This document shows, in pieces, positions 44,467-53,050 of a DNA stretch of 64,000 bases. How positions within the stretch are numbered: position 1 is the first letter of the stretch; each line of letters begins with the position of its first letter. Made by a program: the position numbers and the translations under genes. Origin of the DNA: a virus; the IMG/VR virus record IMGVR_UViG_3300008262_006132, positions 1-64,000 of that record. One strand, 5' to 3'. Below the pieces are notes generated by a model. The model was given only the letters and a program-made list of their open reading frames with translations, was not told where the DNA came from and searched no databases.

Positions 44467-44967
44467 CTATTTTCTAGGACCAAAAAGATAAGAAACACTA
44501 AAAGTATATTGTGGGATTTTCCACTCCTTATCTTGAGTCGTAATTCTGTAATCAAAGCATAGTCTATCTAAATCTAGACCTACTCCTACTACTGGTGTTC
44601 CAAAAGTTGATTCAGATGTGTATGTTAGTGAGTTCAATCCCATATTATTTTGACCTTGAAAAATTAACCTTGAACGAAGTTCACCACCGATATTCACTCT
44701 AACAGTTCTGAAAAAACGAGCACCAAAAACAAAAGGAATACGCATCTCAGTTAGTTTTCTGTTTCTAACATCCCAGAGTAAATTAACTTCTGGTTGAGCA
44801 TAAATGAATTTATTTATTCTACGAACTGAGAATCCAATCTGAAATTCAGTAGAACTAAATCTTTCAGAATTACTAATCCAACCAACATTAGGTCCATAAT
44901 TAGAACGTGGTTGTGCAAATCCCACAGATGAAAAAACAATTAAAATTAAAATTAAAACTTTATTCAT
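44467..44967 (-). CDS. Outer-membrane-barrel-like secreted protein
   Basis: A 166-residue protein with signal peptide MNKVLILILIVFSSVGFAQ. The mature part alternates hydrophobic and polar residues in about eight strands (FQIGFSVRRINKFIYAQPEV, RVNIGGELRSRLIF, VGVGLDLDRLCFDYRI) and ends YTFSVSYLFGPRK with a C-terminal aromatic strand, typical of small outer-membrane beta-barrels. It may sit in the host outer membrane and alter phage adsorption, for example by blocking receptors; this is inference. Confidence 0.7.
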   Translation of the reverse strand: MNKVLILILIVFSSVGFAQPRSNYGPNVGWISNSERFSSTEFQIGFSVRRINKFIYAQPEVNLLWDVRNRKLTEMRIPFVFGARFFRTVRVNIGGELRSRLIFQGQNNMGLNSLTYTSESTFGTPVVGVGLDLDRLCFDYRITTQDKEWKIPQYTFSVSYLFGPRK

Positions 44968-45030
44968 ATTGTAAATATAAAAAATATTTTTTAAGAAATC
45001 AACTTTTATAAGACAAAAAAGAATATTTTA

Positions 45031-45036
45031 TATATA
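45031..45036 (+). promoter_or_regulatory. TATATA box, 6 nt before ATG at 45043
   Basis: Heads the 45043-45673 gene pair. Confidence 0.5.
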
Positions 45037-45042
45037 ATCCAT

Positions 45043-45390
45043 ATGATTTTTGAAATTTTTTGGGTAGTTTTTATACTCTTTATCTGGTTTGAAACAGATG
45101 CATTTATACAATATTCAAAGTTATTTAGACTCACTAAAATAACTAAAATTGAATCATGGGAAAACTATAAGTTGACAAATTCTCAAATAAGTTACCTAGA
45201 CTATATACTTATTAAACATAAAGGATTTTTCTCTAAACTTATTTGTTGCCAACCTTGTTTAACTTTTTGGTTAACTTTCATCGTTAAATTATTCTTTATC
45301 TCAGAGTTTGAATTTTTCGTTGCTACTTTTCCAATTACATACATCTTATCCTATGTAATATACAAATTAATTAAGAAATATGTCAACTAA
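45043..45390 (+). CDS. Small membrane protein with CCxxC loop
   Basis: A 115-residue protein with hydrophobic helices at the N terminus (IFEIFWVVFILFIWF) and C terminus (FFVATFPITYILSYVIYKL). Between them is a soluble stretch and LICCQPCLTFWLTFIV, where CQPCLTFW resembles the Cys motif of DUF1360-type membrane proteins found in phages and bacteria. Function unknown. It overlaps the next gene by 11 nt. Confidence 0.65.
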   Translation: MIFEIFWVVFILFIWFETDAFIQYSKLFRLTKITKIESWENYKLTNSQISYLDYILIKHKGFFSKLICCQPCLTFWLTFIVKLFFISEFEFFVATFPITYILSYVIYKLIKKYVN

Positions 45391-45673
45391 TGGTTATGGA
45401 CTCGAGATTACTCGCAGTATTTTAATAAATACTCCTCAAGAATTTTATAGACTTCTAACTGATATTCAATATAGAACACCACAATTTATCCCATTTATGG
45501 ATAGAGTTGATATTTATACAAATGGTTGTACTTGTCAAGCCGAGAATAATTTTAAGCAAGTGGTTGCAGAATATAGAAAATTTATTAACTTCGATATGAC
45601 TGAATTAAAAGAAAAGGCAAGATGCGCAACAATACAGTTTTATCTAGATGGTGAATTACTTTTCAGTCTGTAA
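45380..45673 (+). CDS. Unknown protein
   Basis: A 97-residue protein starting MSTNGYGLEITRSILINTP inside the end of the membrane protein gene, so probably coupled. It has VDIYTNGCTCQAENNFKQVV with a CTC pair and a C-terminal strand FYLDGELLFSL. Similar to small phage proteins that lie near tail or accessory genes, but I cannot assign it. It converges with the glycosyltransferase gene, overlapping by 18 nt. Confidence 0.6.
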   Translation: MSTNGYGLEITRSILINTPQEFYRLLTDIQYRTPQFIPFMDRVDIYTNGCTCQAENNFKQVVAEYRKFINFDMTELKEKARCATIQFYLDGELLFSL

Positions 45674-46612
45674 TATTTGTTCTAATTCTTTTAGAGTTTT
45701 TGCTTGAATTTTTTCTATTTGATAAATTAAATCCTCGCAGGAATTTCTCCAGTCTTCAATAAAAGTATCCAAAGATGATATTACTGTTGATATAACCATA
45801 TTTCTTATTTCAGGTTCTTTATATGACTTTTTCAAACCCCATACGTGTTTAATGTTCCAAGTAAGATACTGATTTTCAAGATTGAATCCGATTTTGGGTT
45901 CCCACTCACTACCAAGATGATCAGATGTTATATGAGGTAAATAAATATTCGGGATTAATTTACCAACCTTCATTTTTAAAGTATAAGCGATCGCTGATAA
46001 TAATCTTTGTTCTATGAATATAGTATCAGCGGATAAATTAAATATTGGTTCATTTTTATTTAACTCAATTGTTCTTAGAACCCATTTATACCATTCATCA
46101 ACTAAATGACTAGAATTTAAATATAAAAACGCACAATTAATTGGATTCATAGACCAGTCAATTAGTGAACTCTCAGTCGATTTAAGAAACGTTTCTGGAT
46201 GTAAATAAGGATTTTTAAGATCATCGATTACATCTTCTTCATGATATCCAATAAATTGAAATTTATTATCAATGTTAATTGGTTCTTGAATCCAAAGATC
46301 TGTGTCTAATACTACAAATTCTTTATAACTTTCAGATATTTTTTTAATCGCGTGTATTTTACAAAAACTCCAATATTTTTCTAAATGTTCAGAATAAGGT
46401 ATATCTTGCAGACAATTTAGATTTATACTATCATATAATTTATCTATACCCCACAGTTTTAGTGATTCGAGATGGTTTTCGTTACAATATAAATGTATTG
46501 GTCCTTGATTTTTTTTCCAGAATTTTATAGACGCCACTTGGACCAATAAGTTTATTAGGTCAAACTTTGGAATATCTCGCTCTTTTTGGTAATAAATATG
46601 AAAAGCGTTCAT
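45656..46612 (-). CDS. GT-A type glycosyltransferase
   Basis: A 318-residue protein with the layout of nucleotide-sugar transferases of the GT-A fold. FKFDLINLLVQVASIKFWKK leads to GPIHLYCNENHLESL, and the metal-binding DxD is D103-T-D105 in FVVLDTDLWIQEP. Acceptor-side features include NPINCAFLYLNSS and a C-terminal WNIKHVWGLKK. It would move a sugar from UDP- or GDP-sugar to an unknown acceptor: DNA, a phage fibre, or host surface glycan. It is divergent from the GT25 gene, with which it may form one glycosylation locus. TATATA ends 8 nt before the ATG. Confidence 0.78.
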   Translation of the reverse strand: MNAFHIYYQKERDIPKFDLINLLVQVASIKFWKKNQGPIHLYCNENHLESLKLWGIDKLYDSINLNCLQDIPYSEHLEKYWSFCKIHAIKKISESYKEFVVLDTDLWIQEPINIDNKFQFIGYHEEDVIDDLKNPYLHPETFLKSTESSLIDWSMNPINCAFLYLNSSHLVDEWYKWVLRTIELNKNEPIFNLSADTIFIEQRLLSAIAYTLKMKVGKLIPNIYLPHITSDHLGSEWEPKIGFNLENQYLTWNIKHVWGLKKSYKEPEIRNMVISTVISSLDTFIEDWRNSCEDLIYQIEKIQAKTLKELEQILQTEK

Positions 46613-46648
46613 ATAAAACTTATATAAAAAAAATTAATATCAGTTTAT

Positions 46649-47359
46649 ATGGATATTAATAAGTATTTTGATAAAATATATTTACTCAATCTTCACAGAA
46701 GAAAAGATAGACTAAATAAATCGTTAGAGAAATTACAACAATTTGATATTGAAGTTGAAGTTTTTGGAGCAGCCGATGGGTCTGTATTAAATCATCTTTT
46801 TAAGAAATTAGATAACCCACGTTTTTTAAACACTGGATACTTAGGGTCAACAATTTCTCACCTCTCAATTTATAGAGATGCTCTTTCAAATGGATATGAA
46901 AGGATTTTAATATTAGAAGATGATAATTTAATTAATAAAAACATTCATCAGATATTCGAATCACAAGAAATACCTGAGTGGGAAGATTTATTCTATCTTG
47001 GATACATCCCATTAAGTGATGACCTTGTAATGTGGACTTATGGTATTACCATGTTAAAAGACCAAATGTTAACTGATAAAATTTTCAAGTGTCATAATCT
47101 CTGGGGTCTATATGCCTATGGAATAACATCAAAAGTTATGAGAGAAATGATAGATGTTTATAACAGTGAATTTCCGATGGAGATCGATAGATATTTTGTA
47201 AACTCTATTCAAAAAAGAAATGGTTCTATTGCGATAGGTCCTCAACTTTTTTGTTGCGATTATGATAATTTTAGTGACAATCAAGGATTTGCACCAGACA
47301 ATCACATTACAATCAAGTCAATCGATAGTAGATTTGCAAGCATTCAAGATTATATTTAA
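46649..47359 (+). CDS. Glycosyltransferase family 25
   Basis: A 236-residue protein matching GT25: LNLHRRKDR at 13-21, FGAADGS, the SH of GSTISHLSIYRDALSNG, and LILEDD at 87-92 with the metal-binding acidic residues. GT25 includes LOS galactosyltransferases and, in animals and in Mimivirus, collagen galactosyl- or glucosyltransferases. Here it lies about 5.5 kb after two collagen-like fibres and 36 nt from a second glycosyltransferase. Fibre glycosylation is therefore plausible; modification of host lipopolysaccharide is the main alternative. Confidence 0.9.
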   Translation: MDINKYFDKIYLLNLHRRKDRLNKSLEKLQQFDIEVEVFGAADGSVLNHLFKKLDNPRFLNTGYLGSTISHLSIYRDALSNGYERILILEDDNLINKNIHQIFESQEIPEWEDLFYLGYIPLSDDLVMWTYGITMLKDQMLTDKIFKCHNLWGLYAYGITSKVMREMIDVYNSEFPMEIDRYFVNSIQKRNGSIAIGPQLFCCDYDNFSDNQGFAPDNHITIKSIDSRFASIQDYI

Positions 47360-47760
47360 TCAAGTAGATTTTTAAGATTCGCACTTCTGTTCACTTGAGA
47401 ATTACCTCCAAGATATTTCAAAATATTTGAAGGCGGGAATTTAAATTGACGACCATCAACTTTTCTTCTGCCTATAATTGGATACTTACGATTCTTAGTC
47501 ATGAAACTTTCAACCACAAAAACACCATTAGAACAGGTAAATTCCATTCCAATAATGTTTTGTGTAAAACCATATCGTTTAGAAAGTGCTAAATTAGCCT
47601 TATCATCAACTACCGTGTCTTTTGTAGATATTGACATTTTCATTTGTGATGTTGAAAATGATATATTTGAGACTTGAAATTCGATACCTTCTTCCTCTTG
47701 TATTTTAAGAAGTGCTGACTTAATCTTTTCTGACAAGTAAATTGCTTTTTCTCTGTTCAT
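47356..47760 (-). CDS. Unknown protein
   Basis: A 134-residue protein with an N-terminal helix (REKAIYLSEKIKSALLKIQ), a beta domain (EFQVSNISFSTSQMKMSIS, GMEFTCSNGVFVVESFM) and a basic C-terminal tail (GRRKVDGRQFKFPPSNIL). The plan recalls small phage proteins that bind nucleic acid, but no family is recognised. It is 1 nt from the cREC gene and probably in one operon with it. Confidence 0.6.
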   Translation of the reverse strand: MNREKAIYLSEKIKSALLKIQEEEGIEFQVSNISFSTSQMKMSISTKDTVVDDKANLALSKRYGFTQNIIGMEFTCSNGVFVVESFMTKNRKYPIIGRRKVDGRQFKFPPSNILKYLGGNSQVNRSANLKNLLD

Positions 47761-47761
47761 A

Positions 47762-48184
47762 TTATTTTGTGTAGATTAATTGACCGTTAAAAAACCCATA
47801 AGCATCATCCATTTTTGAAATTCTCTTTTCAATTCTAAACATATAGTTAATAAAAAGCTGCCGGATGTTTTTATTACCACTTGTGTTGTCTGAGTGTACG
47901 AACCAATCAGGTAAGATCTTATTATTATCAATACAATAATTTACTAACCAATCTGCTGCATCTTTACCAGTCAGTTCATTTCCAGAAACATCCCAAGAGT
48001 CAATATCGTGATCAAAAGAAATAAATTGTATTTTATCAAAATTATTTTTAACGACACTAATAAAATCTTGATAGTTTCTAACTATTGTCCAGTTTTTAGA
48101 ATTTCCAAATTCTTTTCCTAAACCACGATCAGAGTTGTGAACAACTCGTGGTGAAATTCTAATATCATCTAAGAATATTAACAT
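47762..48184 (-). CDS. cREC (cyclic-phosphate processing receiver-like) protein
   Basis: A 140-residue protein with LIFLDDIRISPR at the N terminus, WTIVRNYQDFISVV, IQFISFDHDIDSWDVSG, TGKDAADWLVNYCI and WFVHSDNTSGNKNIRQLF. The LDDxR, SFDHD and HSxNxxGxxNI signatures are those of the receiver-like cREC family, predicted to process cyclic phosphates in RNA or nucleotides. The role in phages is not known; repair of cleaved tRNA or removal of cyclic-nucleotide alarm signals would fit. TATATTTG ends 5 nt before the ATG. Confidence 0.8.
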   Translation of the reverse strand: MLIFLDDIRISPRVVHNSDRGLGKEFGNSKNWTIVRNYQDFISVVKNNFDKIQFISFDHDIDSWDVSGNELTGKDAADWLVNYCIDNNKILPDWFVHSDNTSGNKNIRQLFINYMFRIEKRISKMDDAYGFFNGQLIYTK

Positions 48185-48242
48185 AATTACAAATATAAGG
48201 TATGAATCTAAACTATAGAAATTATTTTTAATATAATTTTTG

Positions 48243-48602
48243 ATGATTTTTATATCCCCTAAAATTAAAGTAGAAAAATCTCCTATTCATGGATATGGAG
48301 TTTTCGCAAAAGAGTTTATCCCATCTGGTGAAATTCTCGAAACTTGTCATTTCTGGATACTTGAAGAAAAAGATTTTCAGAAACTAGACAAAACTATTCA
48401 ACAAATATCATTTGCCTATCCAATTTTCACAAGTGACTCACACGCTATTGTACTTGGATGGGGTAGTATTTATAACCACAGCACAGAAAACAATGCAGCT
48501 TGGGCAACTGATACAGAAAACCAATTGTTTAAATTTTTCACTGTAAAAGATATTAATCCAGGTGAAGAAATTCTCACTAATTATCTTAAAACCACAATTT
48601 AA
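48243..48602 (+). CDS. SET-domain protein
   Basis: A 119-residue protein; I use the ATG at 48243 and not the TTG before it. Signatures of a minimal SET lysine methyltransferase are HGYGVFAKEFIPSGEILE, the GWGSIYNHSTENNAAW knot with NHS for S-adenosylmethionine and substrate, and INPGEEILTNYL. It would methylate lysine of a phage or host protein. HU, a Lys-rich DNA-binding protein, is encoded 320 nt downstream and is a possible substrate, which is inference. Confidence 0.88.
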   Translation: MIFISPKIKVEKSPIHGYGVFAKEFIPSGEILETCHFWILEEKDFQKLDKTIQQISFAYPIFTSDSHAIVLGWGSIYNHSTENNAAWATDTENQLFKFFTVKDINPGEEILTNYLKTTI

Positions 48603-48605
48603 AAA

Positions 48606-48848
48606 ATGAGTAATCAAACAACAAATACTGGAATAAGTGTTTATACTACAATATTTTTAATATTTTTAGTATTGAAACTAACTGGAAATATAAGCTGGTC
48701 TTGGTGGTGGGTTACTTCTCCACTTTGGATTCCACTACTTCTAGTACTTTCTATAATGGCATTGATTTTTATTTTTGGACTAGTATACATTGCCACAACA
48801 GGCAAAAATATCGATCAGTTAATCAAAAAAATTCAAAAAAAAGATTAA
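48606..48848 (+). CDS. Small membrane protein
   Basis: An 80-residue protein with two hydrophobic helices (VYTTIFLIFLVLKLTGNI and WIPLLLVLSIMALIFIFGLV) joined by a Trp-rich turn SWSWWWVTSP. The tail is Lys/Gln-rich. It follows the SET gene by 3 nt, so it is co-transcribed. Small Trp-turn two-helix proteins are frequent in flavobacteria and their phages; function unknown. Confidence 0.6.
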   Translation: MSNQTTNTGISVYTTIFLIFLVLKLTGNISWSWWWVTSPLWIPLLLVLSIMALIFIFGLVYIATTGKNIDQLIKKIQKKD

Positions 48849-48922
48849 ACTTTTTAAAACCTAAGCTGATTCACGAATATAACTATTAATGAAGAAATTC
48901 ATAGAAAAAACAAGTTAAATAA

Positions 48923-49198
48923 ATGAACAAAGCAGATTTAGTAAATGAAATCTCTTCTAAGACAGGTTTAACAAAGACCAAATCAAATGAAGTTATTGAT
49001 TCAATTGTTTCATCAATCCAATCAGCTCTTGCTGGTGGTGACAAAGTTACTCTTGTTGGATTTGGTACTTTTGACACTATAACTCGTCAGAGCCGTAGAG
49101 GTCGTAATCCTAAAACAGGAGCTGAATTAACAATTCCTGAGAAGAAGGTTGCTCGTTTCAAGGCTGGTAGTGGTCTATCTAATGTTGTAAATTCATAA
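48923..49198 (+). CDS. HU-family DNA-binding protein
   Basis: A 91-residue HU/IHF-type protein: MNKADLVNEISSKTGLTKTK, VTLVGFGTFDTITRQSRRGR with the beta-arm, RNPKTGAELTIPEKKVARFK including the intercalating Pro, and a normal C-terminal helix. It bends and compacts DNA and could act in phage nucleoid structure or packaging. Arg is written largely with CGT, as in groEL, consistent with strong expression or host origin. A terminator follows. Confidence 0.96.
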   Translation: MNKADLVNEISSKTGLTKTKSNEVIDSIVSSIQSALAGGDKVTLVGFGTFDTITRQSRRGRNPKTGAELTIPEKKVARFKAGSGLSNVVNS

Positions 49199-49220
49199 TT
49201 TAGAATTAGATAATATACCT

Positions 49221-49261
49221 TTAACCCTCGACAATTAATTTTGATCGAGGGTTATTTTTTT
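49221..49261 (+). terminator. Terminator after HU gene
   Basis: AACCCTCGA paired with TCGAGGGTT around a 12-nt loop, followed by T-run. Confidence 0.88.
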
Positions 49262-49284
49262 ATATATTTACAAAAAATAAAATT

Positions 49285-49488
49285 ATGAAAAAAGTACTTT
49301 TCTTAACTTCACTGATAATTTCAATTACATCTTGTGATTACAATGAAGGTGTACCTGTAATTGTTAATAAGCAACAATCATTTATTCCAGGTAAATGTCT
49401 CTATACTTATGAAGGATTTGGTCGAGAAGAAACCTTTGATGACGATTGTAATAAATATCAAGTTGGAGATACTCTTAGAGGTCAGTAA
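49285..49488 (+). CDS. Small lipoprotein
   Basis: A 67-residue protein with lipoprotein signal MKKVLFLTSLIISITSCDY (lipobox ITSC). The mature part has only about 50 residues with Cys in GKCLYTYEGFG and DDDCNKYQVG, likely one disulfide. Asp directly after the lipid Cys would act as an inner-membrane retention signal in E. coli, but that rule need not hold in Bacteroidetes. Small phage lipoproteins often block superinfection; unproven here. Confidence 0.65.
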   Translation: MKKVLFLTSLIISITSCDYNEGVPVIVNKQQSFIPGKCLYTYEGFGREETFDDDCNKYQVGDTLRGQ

Positions 49489-50020
49489 AATTGTCCTTTG
49501 AGTCTAAAAATTTTAAATCACTAGGTGTGACTTTTATTCCGTCAAAGTGATTAAAAAACCGACAAAGATCCTCAAGACTTTCTCTTGTGAGAGCAAATAC
49601 TGTATTACTTGGATCCATTTTTGAATGATACGAAGTATATTGATAAGGCTCTACAATATTAGGTGATTTTATATTAAACCCTGAAGCTATAAAATTACCA
49701 AGTGTGATCTCGACATTTAAGTGAAAGTCTTTTTCTTCAGCATTATGAATCGGTCCTAAATCAATTTCAAGTGTATCTGGAATACCGTCTATATCAAAAT
49801 CGCGGTCATATGTAATTTGATAAACAGCATCTGACATAATATTTCCAAGTTTGTATCTACAAGAAATATTTGTTGACATGCCAGTTTTTGGATCTATCAA
49901 CATTCCGTTAATATCTGTGATATCACCACTTATAATTGTAAGATATTTAGGAGTGATATTTCTTATATCATATTCGAAAATATCAGTTAGTGCTTCATTG
50001 AATCTTCTTATTTTGACCAT
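49475..50020 (-). CDS. Leader-bearing unknown protein
   Basis: A 181-residue protein beginning MVKIRRFNEALTDIFEYD, where RFNE|A is a good fit to the leader plus cleavage site. The body is beta-rich (LTIISGDITDINGMLIDPKT, NIMSDAVYQITYDRDFDIDG) and ends in a short helical region. The DxDxDG-like stretch DRDFDIDGIPD resembles a calcium loop but lacks the full pattern. TATATA ends 4 nt before the ATG. Function unknown. Confidence 0.65.
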   Translation of the reverse strand: MVKIRRFNEALTDIFEYDIRNITPKYLTIISGDITDINGMLIDPKTGMSTNISCRYKLGNIMSDAVYQITYDRDFDIDGIPDTLEIDLGPIHNAEEKDFHLNVEITLGNFIASGFNIKSPNIVEPYQYTSYHSKMDPSNTVFALTRESLEDLCRFFNHFDGIKVTPSDLKFLDSKDNFTDL

Positions 50021-50024
50021 AAGG

Positions 50025-50030
50025 TATATA
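50025..50030 (-). promoter_or_regulatory. TATATA box, 4 nt before ATG at 50020
   Basis: Gap cctt on the coding strand; lies between the stop of the tiny gene at 50031 and this start. Confidence 0.5.
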
Positions 50031-50177
50031 TTATAGTCTAGTTCTTAAATCTCTAACAACTCTCAGGCAAAAGTCACAGATTATCACTGGTCCGTCTTTA
50101 GTCATTATAGATTTTCTGTCACAATTTGCTTGGCAATCTTTTTTACCAAATTCTGCGTATTTATTTAAATTTTCCAT
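50031..50177 (-). CDS. Tiny four-Cys protein, 48 residues
   Basis: An open frame of 48 residues starting MENLNKYAEFGKKDCQANCD. Four Cys in a C-x3-C ... C-x2-C arrangement (DCQANCD and ICDFCLR) with a basic tail suggest a small zinc-binding module. It is too short for standard gene calls but fills an otherwise empty gap in the same direction as the 50020 gene. Function unknown. Confidence 0.45.
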   Translation of the reverse strand: MENLNKYAEFGKKDCQANCDRKSIMTKDGPVIICDFCLRVVRDLRTRL

Positions 50178-50200
50178 ATATTTACAAATAATTAAAAGAG

Positions 50201-50368
50201 GTGAAAAAACTTATATCATTTATAGAAATACTTGTAATTTTAGCATTTGTCGTTTATACCTTCTACACAAATGATAAACCAACTGATAAAGTATTTTTCT
50301 TTTTACTTGAATTAAGTGCTGTTTCAATTTGGCACCTTTATGACAAGTACAAACATCCTGAGAATTAG
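50201..50368 (+). CDS. Tiny membrane protein, 55 residues
   Basis: A GTG-started frame (MKKLISFIEILVILAFVVYT) preceded by AAAAGAG, which resembles a ribosome-binding site at short distance. It has one hydrophobic helix at the N terminus and a second weaker one (KVFFFLLELSAVSIWHL). It fills the gap between two minus-strand genes and ends 1 nt before the convergent 50370 gene. No family recognised. Confidence 0.45.
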   Translation: MKKLISFIEILVILAFVVYTFYTNDKPTDKVFFFLLELSAVSIWHLYDKYKHPEN

Positions 50369-50369
50369 A

Positions 50370-50735
50370 TCACTCACACACCTTTCTAAAAGGTTCGTCA
50401 TCTTGTAGATCAGGATTCATAGTATCAATCGGAATTTTATTTTTAGGTTGCTCAGACGATCTTTGGAGAAAAGTTGCTACAAATACTTCATCGACTTTTT
50501 TAGTCACAAAATTCGGACTTTGTTTTTTGATAAGCTTTTGAAAATCTTTGCTCAAAAGTGTGGTTGTGATCATGTTTGTTGTAATCCAGTAGTCTACACT
50601 TTTGTCAAATACTTTATAATCCTCAATTAGATAGTCGTGAATAAGATATTCTAATTTTGATTTTGTATTACTATTATCATTAAGTAATACTTTAATAATA
50701 GCATTAAGCTTTTCTATGTTCGGAAAATAATTCAT
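50370..50735 (-). CDS. Unknown protein
   Basis: A 121-residue mostly helical protein (IEKLNAIIKVLLNDNSNT, SKLEYLIHDYLIEDYKVF) ending in a Pro/Asp-rich tail. It follows purA by 6 nt on the minus strand and likely shares its mRNA. No family is recognised, and its link to purine metabolism is only positional. Confidence 0.6.
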   Translation of the reverse strand: MNYFPNIEKLNAIIKVLLNDNSNTKSKLEYLIHDYLIEDYKVFDKSVDYWITTNMITTTLLSKDFQKLIKKQSPNFVTKKVDEVFVATFLQRSSEQPKNKIPIDTMNPDLQDDEPFRKVCE

Positions 50736-50741
50736 CTTTTT

Positions 50742-51986
<1,245 letters not shown>

Positions 51987-52038
51987 TTAACTTATATTTT
52001 AGATTAATTTTAGGTAAAAGTTTGTAGAAAATGGTTGT

Positions 52039-52365
52039 TTAAATAGAGAAACTTTCACCACAACCACAAACTTTTGAGGCCTGTGGATTCTTCCATTCAA
52101 ATCCTTTACCATTTAGACCATCTGAGTAGTCTAATTCTGTTCCTATTAGGTACAGAAGAGATTTTTTATTTGTGATTATTTTGATATCGAATTGTTCAAA
52201 GACTTGCTCGTCTTCGAAATGTTCATTTGAGAAATCCATATTGTATTTTAAGCCTGAGCAGCCACCTCCGACTATTTCAACTTTAAGAAAATAATCATCA
52301 GAATGACCAGCATCATTCATTAGTTCTTTTACTTTCTGATACGCTTTTTCAGATAGTGTTATCAT
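52039..52365 (-). CDS. A-type Fe-S carrier (IscA/ErpA/HesB family)
   Basis: A 108-residue protein; I use the ATG at 52365, since the frame extends only to a TTG at 52374. It has the three conserved Cys of A-type carriers: Cys36 in GGGCSGLKY, and Cys100 and Cys102 in KVCGCGESF. YSDGLNGKGFEWKNPQ is typical for the family. It would carry Fe-S clusters or iron to client proteins. Phage clients are not visible here apart from the Cys-rich flavin reductase at 19690. Lies 12 nt after the 52378 gene. Confidence 0.92.
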   Translation of the reverse strand: MITLSEKAYQKVKELMNDAGHSDDYFLKVEIVGGGCSGLKYNMDFSNEHFEDEQVFEQFDIKIITNKKSLLYLIGTELDYSDGLNGKGFEWKNPQASKVCGCGESFSI

Positions 52366-52377
52366 ACAATTCAAAAA

Positions 52378-53001
52378 TTACTTACTTAGAAGTTTAATTA
52401 GATCTTCGGTGATTTTGGTAATTAATTTTTTACCAGGTTCTATCTCAACATTTGGAATGTTTTTAATACTAGAGAACTCTTCAGCCCCACCTACTTCAAT
52501 TGATTCAATAAGATTTGACATTTCAGCACTATCTTTATATTGGTTCAAATAAAAGGTCTTCAATTCTAAGACAAACTTTGCCATATCAAAACCTTTCTTA
52601 TTATTATACTTAACCATTTGAAGCTCATTATCTTGTTTTTCAACAAGTATATACCAAATAGAATTTTTTGAAATTTTTACATTTTCTAAGAAATTATAGG
52701 CCTTTGAAGCTTTAACTTTTTTTGGAAATTTTGCAACTTTACCGAAAAAATTTACATTAGATTCATTAGCCTCAGGATCATTTTCAGAGTCTGATGGTAA
52801 TTCAATATTTTGGTCTTGTGGTATCAAATTTTTTCTTGATGGCATTTTTTGAATCTTAGAAGATTTATATGGCAAATTTGGATTAGCAGGTCTATCTGAA
52901 TCTGTCATTGGTTGAGCACTTGGTGAAACTTCTTTAAGTTCCTTTTCGCCTTTCATTTCCGTGAATTTCTTAAATCCGGATATCTTTTTATTATCTGCCA
53001 T
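52378..53001 (-). CDS. Unknown protein with possible leader
   Basis: A 207-residue protein starting MADNKKISGFKKFTEMKGE, where KKISGFKKFTEM loosely fits the recurring leader. Residues 20-95 are polar, Pro/Ser/Lys-rich and probably disordered. The C-terminal half is a compact domain (NSIWYILVEKQDNELQMVKY, FVLELKTFYLNQYKDS). The position next to baseplate genes suggests a tail or head role. TATATA lies 22 nt before the ATG. Function unknown. Confidence 0.6.
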   Translation of the reverse strand: MADNKKISGFKKFTEMKGEKELKEVSPSAQPMTDSDRPANPNLPYKSSKIQKMPSRKNLIPQDQNIELPSDSENDPEANESNVNFFGKVAKFPKKVKASKAYNFLENVKISKNSIWYILVEKQDNELQMVKYNNKKGFDMAKFVLELKTFYLNQYKDSAEMSNLIESIEVGGAEEFSSIKNIPNVEIEPGKKLITKITEDLIKLLSK

Positions 53002-53050
53002 ATCTTTTAATTTCTTTGTCTATTATATATTATAATTAAATATTGTTTTT

